Program-made: the position numbers and the translations under genes
Assembly (NCBI GenBank): GCA_029563035.1
Contig: JAKQTP010000108.1
Coordinates: 1-55,871, forward strand
Direction of reading: 5' to 3'
From: an archaeon
GTDB taxonomy: Archaea > Iainarchaeota > Iainarchaeia > CSSED10-239
DNA length: 55,871 nt
Part shown: piece by piece, positions 47,625 to 53,714 of the stretch
Position numbering within the stretch: the stretch's first letter is position 1
Layout: each line of letters opens with the position of its first letter
The notes under the pieces: model-generated
Database searches by the model: none
Seen by the model: the letters and a program-made list of their open reading frames with translations, nothing else
Told to the model about the DNA's origin: nothing

Positions 47625-47740
47625 TTTGGAGTCGTCTAAGTGTAGGACACTCTTGCCTAGTAAAGCTTTTAAAAACTTTTTGCGCGAAGTTGCAGCTTGA
47701 AAAGTGGGGGCAATGGAAAGTTAAATGCTTTCCCTCCAAA
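47625..47740 (+). ncRNA. tRNA-like structured element with expanded central arm
   Basis: TTTGGAG (47625-47631) pairs with CTCCAAA (47734-47740), closing three arms: a D-arm-like GTC/GAC with a nine-base loop, a long imperfect hairpin (TTGCC/GGCAA, AAGCT/AGCTT, AACTT/AAGTT stacked), and a T-arm-like GGAAAG/CTTTCC with loop TTAAATG. This is a cloverleaf of 116 nt with no usable anticodon. It begins directly after the tRNA. Fold proposed by eye. Confidence 0.5.
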
Positions 47741-47753
47741 CAGAATTATTCTT

Positions 47754-47820
47754 TTAACAAAGGTTATTCGCCTTTCTCTTTGTTAAATCTTCAGTGAGTT
47801 ATTCGCCTTTCGCACTGAAG
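47754..47820 (+). ncRNA. Twin hairpins with identical anti-SD loops (candidate sRNA)
   Basis: Hairpin A: TTAACAAAG (47754-47762) with CTTTGTTAA (47778-47786). Hairpin B: CTTCAGTG (47789-47796) with CACTGAAG (47813-47820). The stems share no sequence, but both loops contain GTTATTCGCCTTTC. CGCCTTTC is complementary to GAAAGGCG, the SD core of eight phage genes; hairpin A extends this to CGCCTTTCT. Different stems with an identical loop point to selection on the loop. Confidence 0.7.
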
Positions 47821-47824
47821 AAAG

Positions 47825-47862
47825 AAATGCAATAGTTGCAAAGCTTCTATTGCATTTTCTTT
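47825..47862 (+). terminator. Intrinsic terminator of the RNA cluster
   Basis: AAATGCAATAG (47825-47835) pairs perfectly with CTATTGCATTT (47847-47857), followed by TCTTTTT. It ends the RNA transcript before the next promoter. Confidence 0.85.
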
Positions 47863-47863
47863 T

Positions 47864-47892
47864 TACAAAAACAATAAAATTTCACAATAATA
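47864..47892 (+). promoter_or_regulatory. CAATAAT-class promoter
   Basis: TACA (47864-47867), 16 bases, ACAATAAT (47884-47891). It follows the RNA-cluster terminator; the next ATG is at 47915. Confidence 0.6.
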
Positions 47893-47914
47893 AATATAAA
47901 AATAGGAGGAAATT

Positions 47915-48214
47915 ATGATACTCATAGTAGAAGTAAATAACTTAGAAAGTATTACTAATCCTGAGAATTTTGGAATAGAAAAAAAGATTGCTTTTCATTT
48001 GCCAGAATGTTTTCAAGGTATAGCATATGAGACTAAATTTAACCAAGAAATATTCTTAGAAAACTTAAATAAGATATTGGAAAAATTTCCATTTAAGCTC
48101 GAGTATACAATACGTAATTATTGTGTAGATAATAGTCTTATAGTTTTGAAAAATGAAAAAGTAAGAATAGTTCATGCTGAAAAATATTTTTACACTATTG
48201 CTTGGAGAGATTGA
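47915..48214 (+). CDS. Hypothetical protein
   Basis: This encodes 99 residues starting MILIVEVNNLES. Mixed alpha/beta, with no recognised motif. Starts after ATAGGAGG and ends one base before the next ATG, so it is co-translated with the membrane protein and ligase genes that follow. Confidence 0.55.
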   Translation: MILIVEVNNLESITNPENFGIEKKIAFHLPECFQGIAYETKFNQEIFLENLNKILEKFPFKLEYTIRNYCVDNSLIVLKNEKVRIVHAEKYFYTIAWRD

Positions 48215-48215
48215 A

Positions 48216-48563
48216 ATGCTTAAGAAAATTCATAGATTCGTATTTGAAAATGTTTTTGATATTGTTTTAGCATATATTCCTACAATTTTCTTTGCTCTTC
48301 TTTTATTAGTTTTTATAAGCATGTTTACACTAAGATGTCAAGTCTCAAGAATGGAGAACAAGATTGAAAAAATAGAATCAGAAGACATGAAGAGTTTTTT
48401 ACAATCTGTAAAGAGATTAGAAAAAGAAAACAAAGAAGAATACTATCGAAAAGGGTATAATGATGGAGTAAAAGACATAATGTCTTTGAATCTATACGTA
48501 AAGAAAATTAATATAGAAGATTTTGAAACTGTAAAAAATTACCGTTTTAAAAATATAAAATAA
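48216..48563 (+). CDS. Membrane-anchored coiled-coil protein
   Basis: This 115-residue protein has one strong membrane helix (IVLAYIPTIFFALLLLVFISMF) near the N-terminus, followed by a Lys/Glu-rich coiled coil (SRMENKIEKIESEDMKSFL). The ATG at 48216 follows TTGGAGAG. Function unknown; a membrane-located accessory to early functions is possible. Confidence 0.55.
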   Translation: MLKKIHRFVFENVFDIVLAYIPTIFFALLLLVFISMFTLRCQVSRMENKIEKIESEDMKSFLQSVKRLEKENKEEYYRKGYNDGVKDIMSLNLYVKKINIEDFETVKNYRFKNIK

Positions 48564-48573
48564 GGAGAAAATT

Positions 48574-49824
48574 ATGAATAGAAAAACATTTTTAGAATTA
48601 ATAAATGATTTAAGAAAAACAAACAAACGTGAGATAAAAAGAACAATATTAAAAAGATTTGAAACATACGGAATGTTAATTTTAAAACTTACTTATGACA
48701 AAAATATTATTTTTGGAATACGGTCATTGAAAAGTAATAAGTCTGGAATTTTAGATATAGAAGCAGTTTACTCAAATTTTTTTGATACTTTAATGAAATA
48801 TGTAAATAAAGAAATAGAACATAAAGAAGCAATAGCGAAACTTACAGAAGTTTTTTCTCTATGCAATAAAGAAACACAGGAACTTATAAACGATATTCTT
48901 TCTAGAGATTTGAAATGTGGTATAAGTTCTATAATTCTAAATGAAGTTTTTGGAAATAATTTCATAAAAGAATTTAAAGTCCAGTTAGCAAATAAGTATG
49001 ATCCAGAAAAAGAATACCCCACAAAAATGTGGTTAGCTTCTCCAAAACTTGACGGCTTGAGATGTTTCTATGTTCATAATAAATTACCTCATCACCCTAA
49101 CTGGGTAAAAGAAAAAACTTTGTACACAAGAAATGGAAAAGAAATTTTTGGTTTTGAGCACATAAGAAACTATTTGGAAAGAGTATGCACAGTAAACCAT
49201 CTAGATTTTAATGATGGAGAATTATTTTCAAAAGATTTACTTTTTGAAGAAATTCAAAGCATAGTGACTACTAAAAAAGAAATAAGTTTGGAAAGAAAAA
49301 ATAAAATATTTTTTAATTTGTTTGCTATAAGTGCTAAAAATTTAGAGCACTTTTGTGAAACTACTAATATGTTAAGAGCTTATGCTTCAAATGAATTTTT
49401 TAATGTTGTTGAATATTATTTAGTAAACTCAAGAGAAGAAATTGAAAGATTACATGATAGATTTGTTGATGCTGGGTATGAAGGAATAATGCTAAGAGAT
49501 ACTAAGGAATTATACAACTTTGAGCGCTCTAACGCATTATTAAAATACAAAAAATTCAAAGAAGATGATTTTGAAATAATTGATGTTGAATTTGGAAGAC
49601 CTAGAACAAAGTATGAGAATGAAATTGTTAGATTAAAGGTTGTTAAAGAAAATATAGAATCTTGGGTTGGCACAGGTCTTACAGATTCTACTCGTGCTAA
49701 GTTGAAAAAATTATACAAAGACAAAGAATTGTTTGGAAAATTAGTTGAAATAAAATATCAAAACGTTACTGAAGATAATTCACTAAGATTTCCTGTGTAT
49801 AAAAAATTGAAGTTGGATAGATAA
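48574..49824 (+). CDS. ATP-dependent DNA ligase
   Basis: This 416-residue protein has the nucleotidyltransferase motif SPKLDGLR with adenylated Lys158, then YTRNGKEIFG, FNDGELFS, YEGIMLRD (motif IV) and ALLKYKKFKEDDFEII (motif V), with a C-terminal OB-fold. It seals nicks with ATP in replication and recombination. Encoded in the early block, away from the replication cluster. SD AAGGAG. A terminator follows at 49878. Confidence 0.92.
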   Translation: MNRKTFLELINDLRKTNKREIKRTILKRFETYGMLILKLTYDKNIIFGIRSLKSNKSGILDIEAVYSNFFDTLMKYVNKEIEHKEAIAKLTEVFSLCNKETQELINDILSRDLKCGISSIILNEVFGNNFIKEFKVQLANKYDPEKEYPTKMWLASPKLDGLRCFYVHNKLPHHPNWVKEKTLYTRNGKEIFGFEHIRNYLERVCTVNHLDFNDGELFSKDLLFEEIQSIVTTKKEISLERKNKIFFNLFAISAKNLEHFCETTNMLRAYASNEFFNVVEYYLVNSREEIERLHDRFVDAGYEGIMLRDTKELYNFERSNALLKYKKFKEDDFEIIDVEFGRPRTKYENEIVRLKVVKENIESWVGTGLTDSTRAKLKKLYKDKELFGKLVEIKYQNVTEDNSLRFPVYKKLKLDR

Positions 49825-49850
49825 AAGTATTGAAAACAATATTGAGCCCA

Positions 49851-49952
49851 TAATATATATTTTAACCATATGGTACAAGGGGTGTTGCAATGAAAATCAA
49901 CATCCCTACTTTTTAAAGTGTATGAAATGCGAACTTGAAAGTCAAGTTTAAC
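49851..49952. repeat. Left arm of a ~100-base inverted duplication
   Basis: The sequence from CATAATATATATTTTAACC through GGTGTTGCAATG and GTGTATGAAA to ACTTGAAAGTCAAGTTT recurs, diverged and inverted, at about 51046-51150. It contains the terminator after the ligase gene. The two arms flank three of the four acidic paralogues and their promoters. Confidence 0.65.
49878..49915 (+). terminator. Intrinsic terminator after DNA ligase
   Basis: AGGGGTGTTG (49878-49887) pairs with CAACATCCCT (49898-49907) with one G-U, followed by ACTTTTT. Lies within the left arm of the inverted duplication. Confidence 0.8.
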
Positions 49953-49987
49953 AATAAAACAAAAAAACTAAATTTTTCATTTTTTCC

Positions 49988-50015
49988 TGTACATTTTTCT
50001 TGCATGTGGTATAAT
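49988..50015 (+). promoter_or_regulatory. Early promoter copy 3
   Basis: TGTACA (49988-49993), 16-base spacer ending TGTGG, TATAAT (50010-50015), preceded by TTTTTTCC. Confidence 0.85.
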
Positions 50016-50026
50016 TAATTCATAAA

Positions 50027-50043
50027 GGAAAGGAATACTTTCC
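50027..50043 (+). promoter_or_regulatory. 5' leader hairpin of early promoter 3
   Basis: GGAAAG (50027-50032) pairs with CTTTCC (50038-50043) over GAATA, directly upstream of AGAAAGGCGG. Confidence 0.7.
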
Positions 50044-50059
50044 AGAAAGGCGGAAAACT

Positions 50060-50341
50060 ATGGAAAAGAAAATCGGGAAAATCGAAATCGAAATCTTATC
50101 GGACGACATCGAAGGGGATCTTGGACACTTATTAATTGAAGCAAATAAGGGTTTTGGGTTACGGTACACATTAGAAGAAATTGACTTTACCACAATGACT
50201 TCTGTGATATCTTTTTATGGGAAAAAAGAAAACTTACGCGGGTTTTTCAACTTCTACGCTGAAGAAAATTTATTTGAAAATATAGATACTGAAGTAGAAT
50301 TCGAAAAACTTTTTGAAGTAGAAATGGAGGAGCAGGGTTAA
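50060..50341 (+). CDS. Acidic early protein, paralogue family member 1
   Basis: This 93-residue protein is acidic with the family pattern: an early Leu-rich helix (LGHLLIEANKGFGLRYTLEE), then SVISFYGKKENLRGFFNFY and a C-terminal FEKLFEVEMEE. Three related genes follow (50360, 50725, 51277). Small, very acidic, strongly expressed early proteins in phages are often inhibitors or DNA mimics of host defence; here that is inference. It has an early promoter, leader hairpin and AAAGGCGG SD. Confidence 0.65.
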   Translation: MEKKIGKIEIEILSDDIEGDLGHLLIEANKGFGLRYTLEEIDFTTMTSVISFYGKKENLRGFFNFYAEENLFENIDTEVEFEKLFEVEMEEQG

Positions 50342-50351
50342 AAGCCCTGCT
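50331..50351 (+). terminator. Intercistronic hairpin between paralogues 1 and 2
   Basis: AGCAGGG (50331-50337) pairs with CCCTGCT (50345-50351); the stop codon of paralogue 1 lies in the loop. There is only a short T run, so it may be an attenuator or message stabiliser rather than a full terminator. Confidence 0.6.
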
Positions 50352-50359
50352 TTAAAACT

Positions 50360-50605
50360 ATGAAGCCGATTAAAAAAATAAACTTAGACGTTGCTTACAC
50401 GAATGACGAGCTAATAAACTTTCTAATAAATGTTGGAAAAGAATATAACTTGACTTTTCGATTTGAAAACGATAGTTATTCTGAATCAATGTTGTTTGTC
50501 CCAAACATTACATTTTATGGTTTTGAAAGCGACTTAAAAGTATTTTATATTGAAGAATTTGAGCCAGATTACACAGGAGATTTTTCAGAATTATTAGAAG
50601 ATTAG
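50360..50605 (+). CDS. Acidic early protein, paralogue family member 2
   Basis: This 81-residue protein fits the family layout: ELINFLINVGKEYNLTFRFEN, NITFYGFESDLKVFY and a C-terminal DFSELLED. It is the only member without its own early promoter. No clear SD precedes the ATG, so it depends on read-through and possible re-initiation from member 1 past the intercistronic hairpin. Confidence 0.6.
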   Translation: MKPIKKINLDVAYTNDELINFLINVGKEYNLTFRFENDSYSESMLFVPNITFYGFESDLKVFYIEEFEPDYTGDFSELLED

Positions 50606-50615
50606 TTTCAAAACA

Positions 50616-50646
50616 AAAACTGGAATACTAAAAATATTCCAGTTTT
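50616..50646 (+). terminator. Terminator whose U tract is shared with the next promoter
   Basis: AAAACTGGAATA (50616-50627) pairs with TATTCCAGTTTT (50635-50646). The T run that completes it is also the T-rich start of early promoter 4, so the terminator and the next promoter share bases. Confidence 0.8.
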
Positions 50647-50650
50647 TTCC

Positions 50651-50678
50651 TGTACTTTTCGTGTGCTTATGTTATAAT
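50651..50678 (+). promoter_or_regulatory. Early promoter copy 4
   Basis: TGTACT (50651-50656, the only copy not ending in A), 16-base spacer, TATAAT (50673-50678). Confidence 0.82.
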
Positions 50679-50689
50679 GAATTCATAAA

Positions 50690-50708
50690 GGAAGGGATAA
50701 ACTCTTCC
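50690..50708 (+). promoter_or_regulatory. 5' leader hairpin of early promoter 4
   Basis: GGAAGGG (50690-50696) pairs with CTCTTCC (50702-50708) with one G-U, over a five-base loop, before AGAAAGGCGG. Confidence 0.7.
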
Positions 50709-50724
50709 AAGAAAGGCGGAAAAA

Positions 50725-50988
50725 ATGAAAAAAAAACTTACCTTGGAAACACCAGAAACATCTAGCATCGGGGTTCTAAACATTCTTAAGTCTGCTACTT
50801 TGGATTACAATCTGACTTACAAAATTCATGAGGTAGAAGAAATTCCAAAGCGAGATGGAAGCTCAAATGCTGTGATAACTGTTACGTTATTCGGGCCAGA
50901 AGAAAATTTGGAAAACTTTTATTATGAGCAAATAATTTTAGAAGAAGATACTGTTAGCTTCAAAGAAATTTTGTTAGAATCAAACTAA
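50725..50988 (+). CDS. Acidic early protein, paralogue family member 3
   Basis: This protein of 87 residues shows VLNILKSATLDYNLTYKIHEVEE, AVITVTLFGPEENLENFYYEQ and a C-terminal FKEILLESN, the same order as its neighbours. It has its own early promoter, hairpin and SD, and is followed by a strong terminator. Confidence 0.65.
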   Translation: MKKKLTLETPETSSIGVLNILKSATLDYNLTYKIHEVEEIPKRDGSSNAVITVTLFGPEENLENFYYEQIILEEDTVSFKEILLESN

Positions 50989-51008
50989 TAACAAAAGACT
51001 AAAAAATT

Positions 51009-51034
51009 AGGGGATAGCAATATCCCCTATTTTT
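51009..51034 (+). terminator. Intrinsic terminator after paralogue 3
   Basis: AGGGGATA (51009-51016), GCAA, TATCCCCT (51021-51028), then ATTTTTATG. A perfect 8-bp stem with a GNRA-like loop. Confidence 0.88.
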
Positions 51035-51045
51035 ATGTAGCAAAG

Positions 51046-51150
51046 TTAAAACTTGACTTTCAAGTTTTTGTTTCATACACATTAAAAAATTACCTTAGCA
51101 ATTAGCATTGCAACACACATACAAGTAAATAGTTAAAATATATATTAAGA
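51046..51150. repeat. Right arm of the ~100-base inverted duplication
   Basis: On the opposite strand this reads from AATATATATTTTAACT through GTGTGTTGCAATG and GTGTATGAAA to AACTTGAAAGTCAAGTTT, matching the left arm at 49851-49952 with scattered changes. The stretch 50989-51276 holds only this arm, a terminator and early promoter 5, with no gene. Confidence 0.65.
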
Positions 51151-51202
51151 CATCGCTATTAAAAAAAACAAAAAAAAAAATAGTTTTTTTGTTTTTTTTT
51201 CC

Positions 51203-51230
51203 TGTACATATGCTTTGCATATGGTATAAT
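51203..51230 (+). promoter_or_regulatory. Early promoter copy 5
   Basis: TGTACA (51203-51208), 16-base spacer containing GCATATGG, TATAAT (51225-51230), after a long T run. Confidence 0.85.
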
Positions 51231-51241
51231 AATCATGTAAA

Positions 51242-51261
51242 CGGAAGGCAATAAACTTCCG
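51242..51261 (+). promoter_or_regulatory. 5' leader hairpin of early promoter 5
   Basis: CGGAAG (51242-51247) pairs with CTTCCG (51256-51261) over an eight-base loop, before GAGAAAGGCGG. Confidence 0.7.
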
Positions 51262-51276
51262 AGAAAGGCGGAACCC

Positions 51277-51555
51277 ATGGAAAACTTAAGAAGAAAAACT
51301 AAAAACACAGAAGTAACGATGAGCTTGGACGTGCTACTTGAGAATGAAAAAAGAATGGTTGAATTTCTTATGGCAGCACAAGAATTTGGACTAGACCACA
51401 AAATTATCGACGCAGATTTTGACAGAGGAATTTCAATCATTGATGTAACAGGAACAAAAGAAAATTTACTTAAGTTTTATTCAAGCGACTATTATAACTG
51501 CTCAGAAGATTACTTTGAGGAAGCATTTCAAGCAGCAATGGAGGAAAACGCGTAA
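51277..51555 (+). CDS. Acidic early protein, paralogue family member 4
   Basis: This 92-residue protein has a basic N-terminal extension (MENLRRKTKNTE), then MVEFLMAAQEFGLDHKIIDADF, ISIIDVTGTKENLLKFYSSDY and an acidic FEEAFQAAMEE end, in line with members 1-3. A hairpin with GAGGAA/TTCCTC and AACGC/GCGTT stems (51539-51569) encloses its stop codon in the loop. Early promoter 5 drives it and probably the next gene. Confidence 0.65.
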   Translation: MENLRRKTKNTEVTMSLDVLLENEKRMVEFLMAAQEFGLDHKIIDADFDRGISIIDVTGTKENLLKFYSSDYYNCSEDYFEEAFQAAMEENA

Positions 51556-51588
51556 GCGTTCTTCCTCTAAAAAGAAAGGCGGAAAATT

Positions 51589-52146
51589 ATGACAAAAAAA
51601 GAAAAATTGGAAAAAATGCTGGAAGTCAAAGCTCAAGCTGTAGAAAACTTAGAAAGCTTACTTTCTGAGGCAAAGAAAAAAGTGGCAAAATTAGAATCTG
51701 AGTTATCAAAAGCAAATTATAATTGCCGTAAAGCTACAGAAAAATTAGAAGTTATGACTAAGAAAGAAAAAGAAATTTTTAATCCTTCTAGCGAAAATTA
51801 TTACTCATTTGTAAAGTATCTTTGTAAAGAAATAGAGAAAACTTTTCCAAATGTTGTATCTTTGCCTCATGGATATTGCTGCAATACTGATTACTTCTCA
51901 AAATCAAAATACAGTAAAAATGCACCTGAAAACTATTTTTGTGCTAAACTTTTCAAAGGTGGACTTAATAGTAATTATACAAACGGAGAATGGGATATCA
52001 TATACAATCTTTATTTCACCTGGAGGTTTGAAAATGATACTATAAAAAATAAAGTATTTTCTTTTGTTGAAGAGTTCTTAGCAAAATTTAATGTGCTATT
52101 TGTTATTCCAAAAAACGACTTAGAATGTTTTGAAATAGTTTTATAA
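51589..52146 (+). CDS. Early coiled-coil protein, unknown
   Basis: This 185-residue protein has an N-terminal coiled coil (about 1-60, KKEKLEKMLEVKAQAVENLE and following heptads) and a C-terminal globular half with several Cys and aromatic residues (HGYCCNTDYFSKSKY, WDIIYNLYFTWRF). The SD is AGAAAGGCGG, so it belongs to the group that could be bound by the phage RNA loops. Function unknown. Confidence 0.58.
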   Translation: MTKKEKLEKMLEVKAQAVENLESLLSEAKKKVAKLESELSKANYNCRKATEKLEVMTKKEKEIFNPSSENYYSFVKYLCKEIEKTFPNVVSLPHGYCCNTDYFSKSKYSKNAPENYFCAKLFKGGLNSNYTNGEWDIIYNLYFTWRFENDTIKNKVFSFVEEFLAKFNVLFVIPKNDLECFEIVL

Positions 52147-52153
52147 AAAACAC

Positions 52154-52186
52154 AAAGCAGAGATTAATTCTCTGCTTTTTCTTTTT
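52154..52186 (+). terminator. Intrinsic terminator
   Basis: AAAGCAGAGA (52154-52163) pairs with TCTCTGCTTT (52169-52178), followed by TTCTTTTT. Confidence 0.87.
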
Positions 52187-52202
52187 AATGAAGGAGATTA
52201 AA

Positions 52203-52568
52203 ATGAGTAGAAAGCAAGAAAGACCAACTAGACTATCAGAAGATGGAAAACATTATTTAGTAGTAGTTAAAAAACGTGTAGGTGCAAAAATTGTTTTATC
52301 AATAGCAGAAATACCTGTTAAATTTTGTCCGATATGTGGTAATAGAATTCAAATAAAAAATAAGTGCAAAAATGAATATCTTCATTTAAAAACTTGTGGT
52401 GAAATTGAATGTGTAAGAGCACAAGGACAATTAAGTAGAGATAAAAAAGAAAAGTTTTCTGCAGATACACCAGAACAGAAAAAGAAAAAATTAGAAACCG
52501 TTAGAAAAATGAAAGAAGCAGCAAAAGAACTTTCTAAATTATCATTTAGAGGATTTCAAAAATATTGA
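52203..52568 (+). CDS. Zinc-finger protein, unknown
   Basis: This 121-residue protein contains FCPICGNRI and a second pair in LKTCGEIECVRAQGQ, a likely four-Cys zinc site, then a basic helical region (DKKEKFSADTPEQKKKKLE). It may bind nucleic acid. The ATG at 52203 follows AAGGAG; an upstream ATG at 52188 lies next to the terminator. Confidence 0.55.
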   Translation: MSRKQERPTRLSEDGKHYLVVVKKRVGAKIVLSIAEIPVKFCPICGNRIQIKNKCKNEYLHLKTCGEIECVRAQGQLSRDKKEKFSADTPEQKKKKLETVRKMKEAAKELSKLSFRGFQKY

Positions 52569-52579
52569 GGAGGAATAAT

Positions 52580-52864
52580 ATGGAAATACTAGTAAACTTC
52601 AAAGAAAAAATATCTGAATTAGTGAAAGAACTTTGCGTTCCTGAAAATTTCTACACTTTTTGGCATGAATTCAGAGACCAATATTTTTCAAAAGAAGTCT
52701 CATATAAAGAACAGTGTTTCATTGGTTATTTATTATCAGAAGTTCAAGATTCTTCTCCACAGGAAGTATCGGTATTGTGTCATGCCTTATTGTCAGAATT
52801 TGTATTAAGACAAAAAATATTTTCAGAAAGAAAAGATTATGAGAAAAATACCACAAAGATATGA
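52580..52864 (+). CDS. Hypothetical protein
   Basis: This encodes 94 residues starting MEILVNFKEK, mostly helical, with the ATG at 52580 after GAGGAGG. It overlaps the next gene by 26 bases. I see no motif that indicates a function. Confidence 0.5.
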   Translation: MEILVNFKEKISELVKELCVPENFYTFWHEFRDQYFSKEVSYKEQCFIGYLLSEVQDSSPQEVSVLCHALLSEFVLRQKIFSERKDYEKNTTKI

Positions 52865-53171
52865 AATAGATGGAAGTACTATTCTTTTTGGTGATTCCAG
52901 GAAATTAATAAAGCCATACGAGAATGGTACATACATGAAGTATAAAGACATGATTCCGTATTTATTCTTAAGAGAGCTAATTAATGTAGGAGAAAATGAA
53001 TTCTGCGAAAAATGTATAATGAAAATTTGGAATTCTCGTGAAGAGCATTTTGAATGTAGAGCATTTGGAAAAGTAAAATTAGAAACAAGTGTAGAAAAAT
53101 TAGACGAGAAAAGATGTGAACAATGCATAAAGATGTTGACATTTAATAAAGAAAGAAGCAATAATAAATAA
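52839..53171 (+). CDS. Zinc-binding early protein, unknown
   Basis: This encodes 110 residues. CEKC, a central Cys and CEQC (FCEKCIMKIW, HFECRAF, RCEQCIKM) could bind zinc in the C-terminal half. The N-terminus (KIPQRYEIDGSTILFGDSRK) is beta-like. Starts inside the preceding gene. No family recognised. Confidence 0.5.
   Translation: MRKIPQRYEIDGSTILFGDSRKLIKPYENGTYMKYKDMIPYLFLRELINVGENEFCEKCIMKIWNSREEHFECRAFGKVKLETSVEKLDEKRCEQCIKMLTFNKERSNNK
53138..53167 (+). promoter_or_regulatory. CAATAAT-class promoter
   Basis: TTGACA (GACA at 53138-53141), 16 bases, GCAATAAT (53158-53165). Lies within the end of the preceding gene; the next ATG is at 53186. Confidence 0.65.
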
Positions 53172-53185
53172 AGAAAGGTAATATT

Positions 53186-53440
53186 ATGGAATTTTATTAT
53201 TTAAACATGGAAACTTTAGAAATCATAACAAAAGAAGAAAAAGAAAACTTAGAACTTAATAACCCAAACGAGCTTGAAAAAATTTATCCTTATAGAAGCT
53301 TATCAGAACTTAATAAGGATAGAATATTTAGAATTTCTTTTGAACTTAAAAAATTGAAAGTAAGAAAAACTAAACTAAAACATTTATTAGCAATTTCTAA
53401 GTTAAACTTGAAATTTAAACATTCAAGAGAAGAAGAATAA
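53186..53440 (+). CDS. Hypothetical protein
   Basis: This encodes 84 residues starting MEFYYLNMET. Acidic first half, basic second half with a Lys-rich helix (ELKKLKVRKTKLKHLLAIS). Follows a CAATAAT-class promoter and AGAAAGG. Function unknown. Confidence 0.5.
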   Translation: MEFYYLNMETLEIITKEEKENLELNNPNELEKIYPYRSLSELNKDRIFRISFELKKLKVRKTKLKHLLAISKLNLKFKHSREEE

Positions 53441-53441
53441 T

Positions 53442-53714
53442 ATGTCATTTAAATGGTATAAAGCAAGTAAACAGTTGCAAAGCATTGAATATTGCAATAG
53501 CGTAGATGATTTGCTAAAAAACTTACTATATTCTAAACGAGCACTCGAAAAGCACTACCTATACGAGAGGTATTGCGAGAATTGTTCTCATTACAAGTTT
53601 ACTGGTTTTTTTGAAACACCAAGAGGAACACGTAAACTTTATGAAAAAGATTGTAAAAATGAAGCTGAGTGTCTTCTTAAAAACCATTGCCATTGGCAAG
53701 ACGGGAGGAATTAG
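53442..53714 (+). CDS. Small Cys-containing protein, unknown
   Basis: This encodes 90 residues. YCENCSHYKF, then EKDCKNEAECLLKNHCHW: a CxxC with spaced Cys and His that could bind zinc. It begins one base after the preceding stop and ends directly at the next gene's GTG. Confidence 0.5.
   Translation: MSFKWYKASKQLQSIEYCNSVDDLLKNLLYSKRALEKHYLYERYCENCSHYKFTGFFETPRGTRKLYEKDCKNEAECLLKNHCHWQDGRN

Noticed and set aside
47632..47740. Second ordinary tRNA after tRNA-Glu
   Set aside because: The third arm is far too long and there is no seven-base anticodon loop with U33, so it is reported only as tRNA-like.
47483..47797. Open frame of 104 codons over the RNA cluster
   Set aside because: It runs through the tRNA and the structured element, and its translation lacks the Lys/Glu-rich composition of neighbouring genes. 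The region is better explained as RNA.
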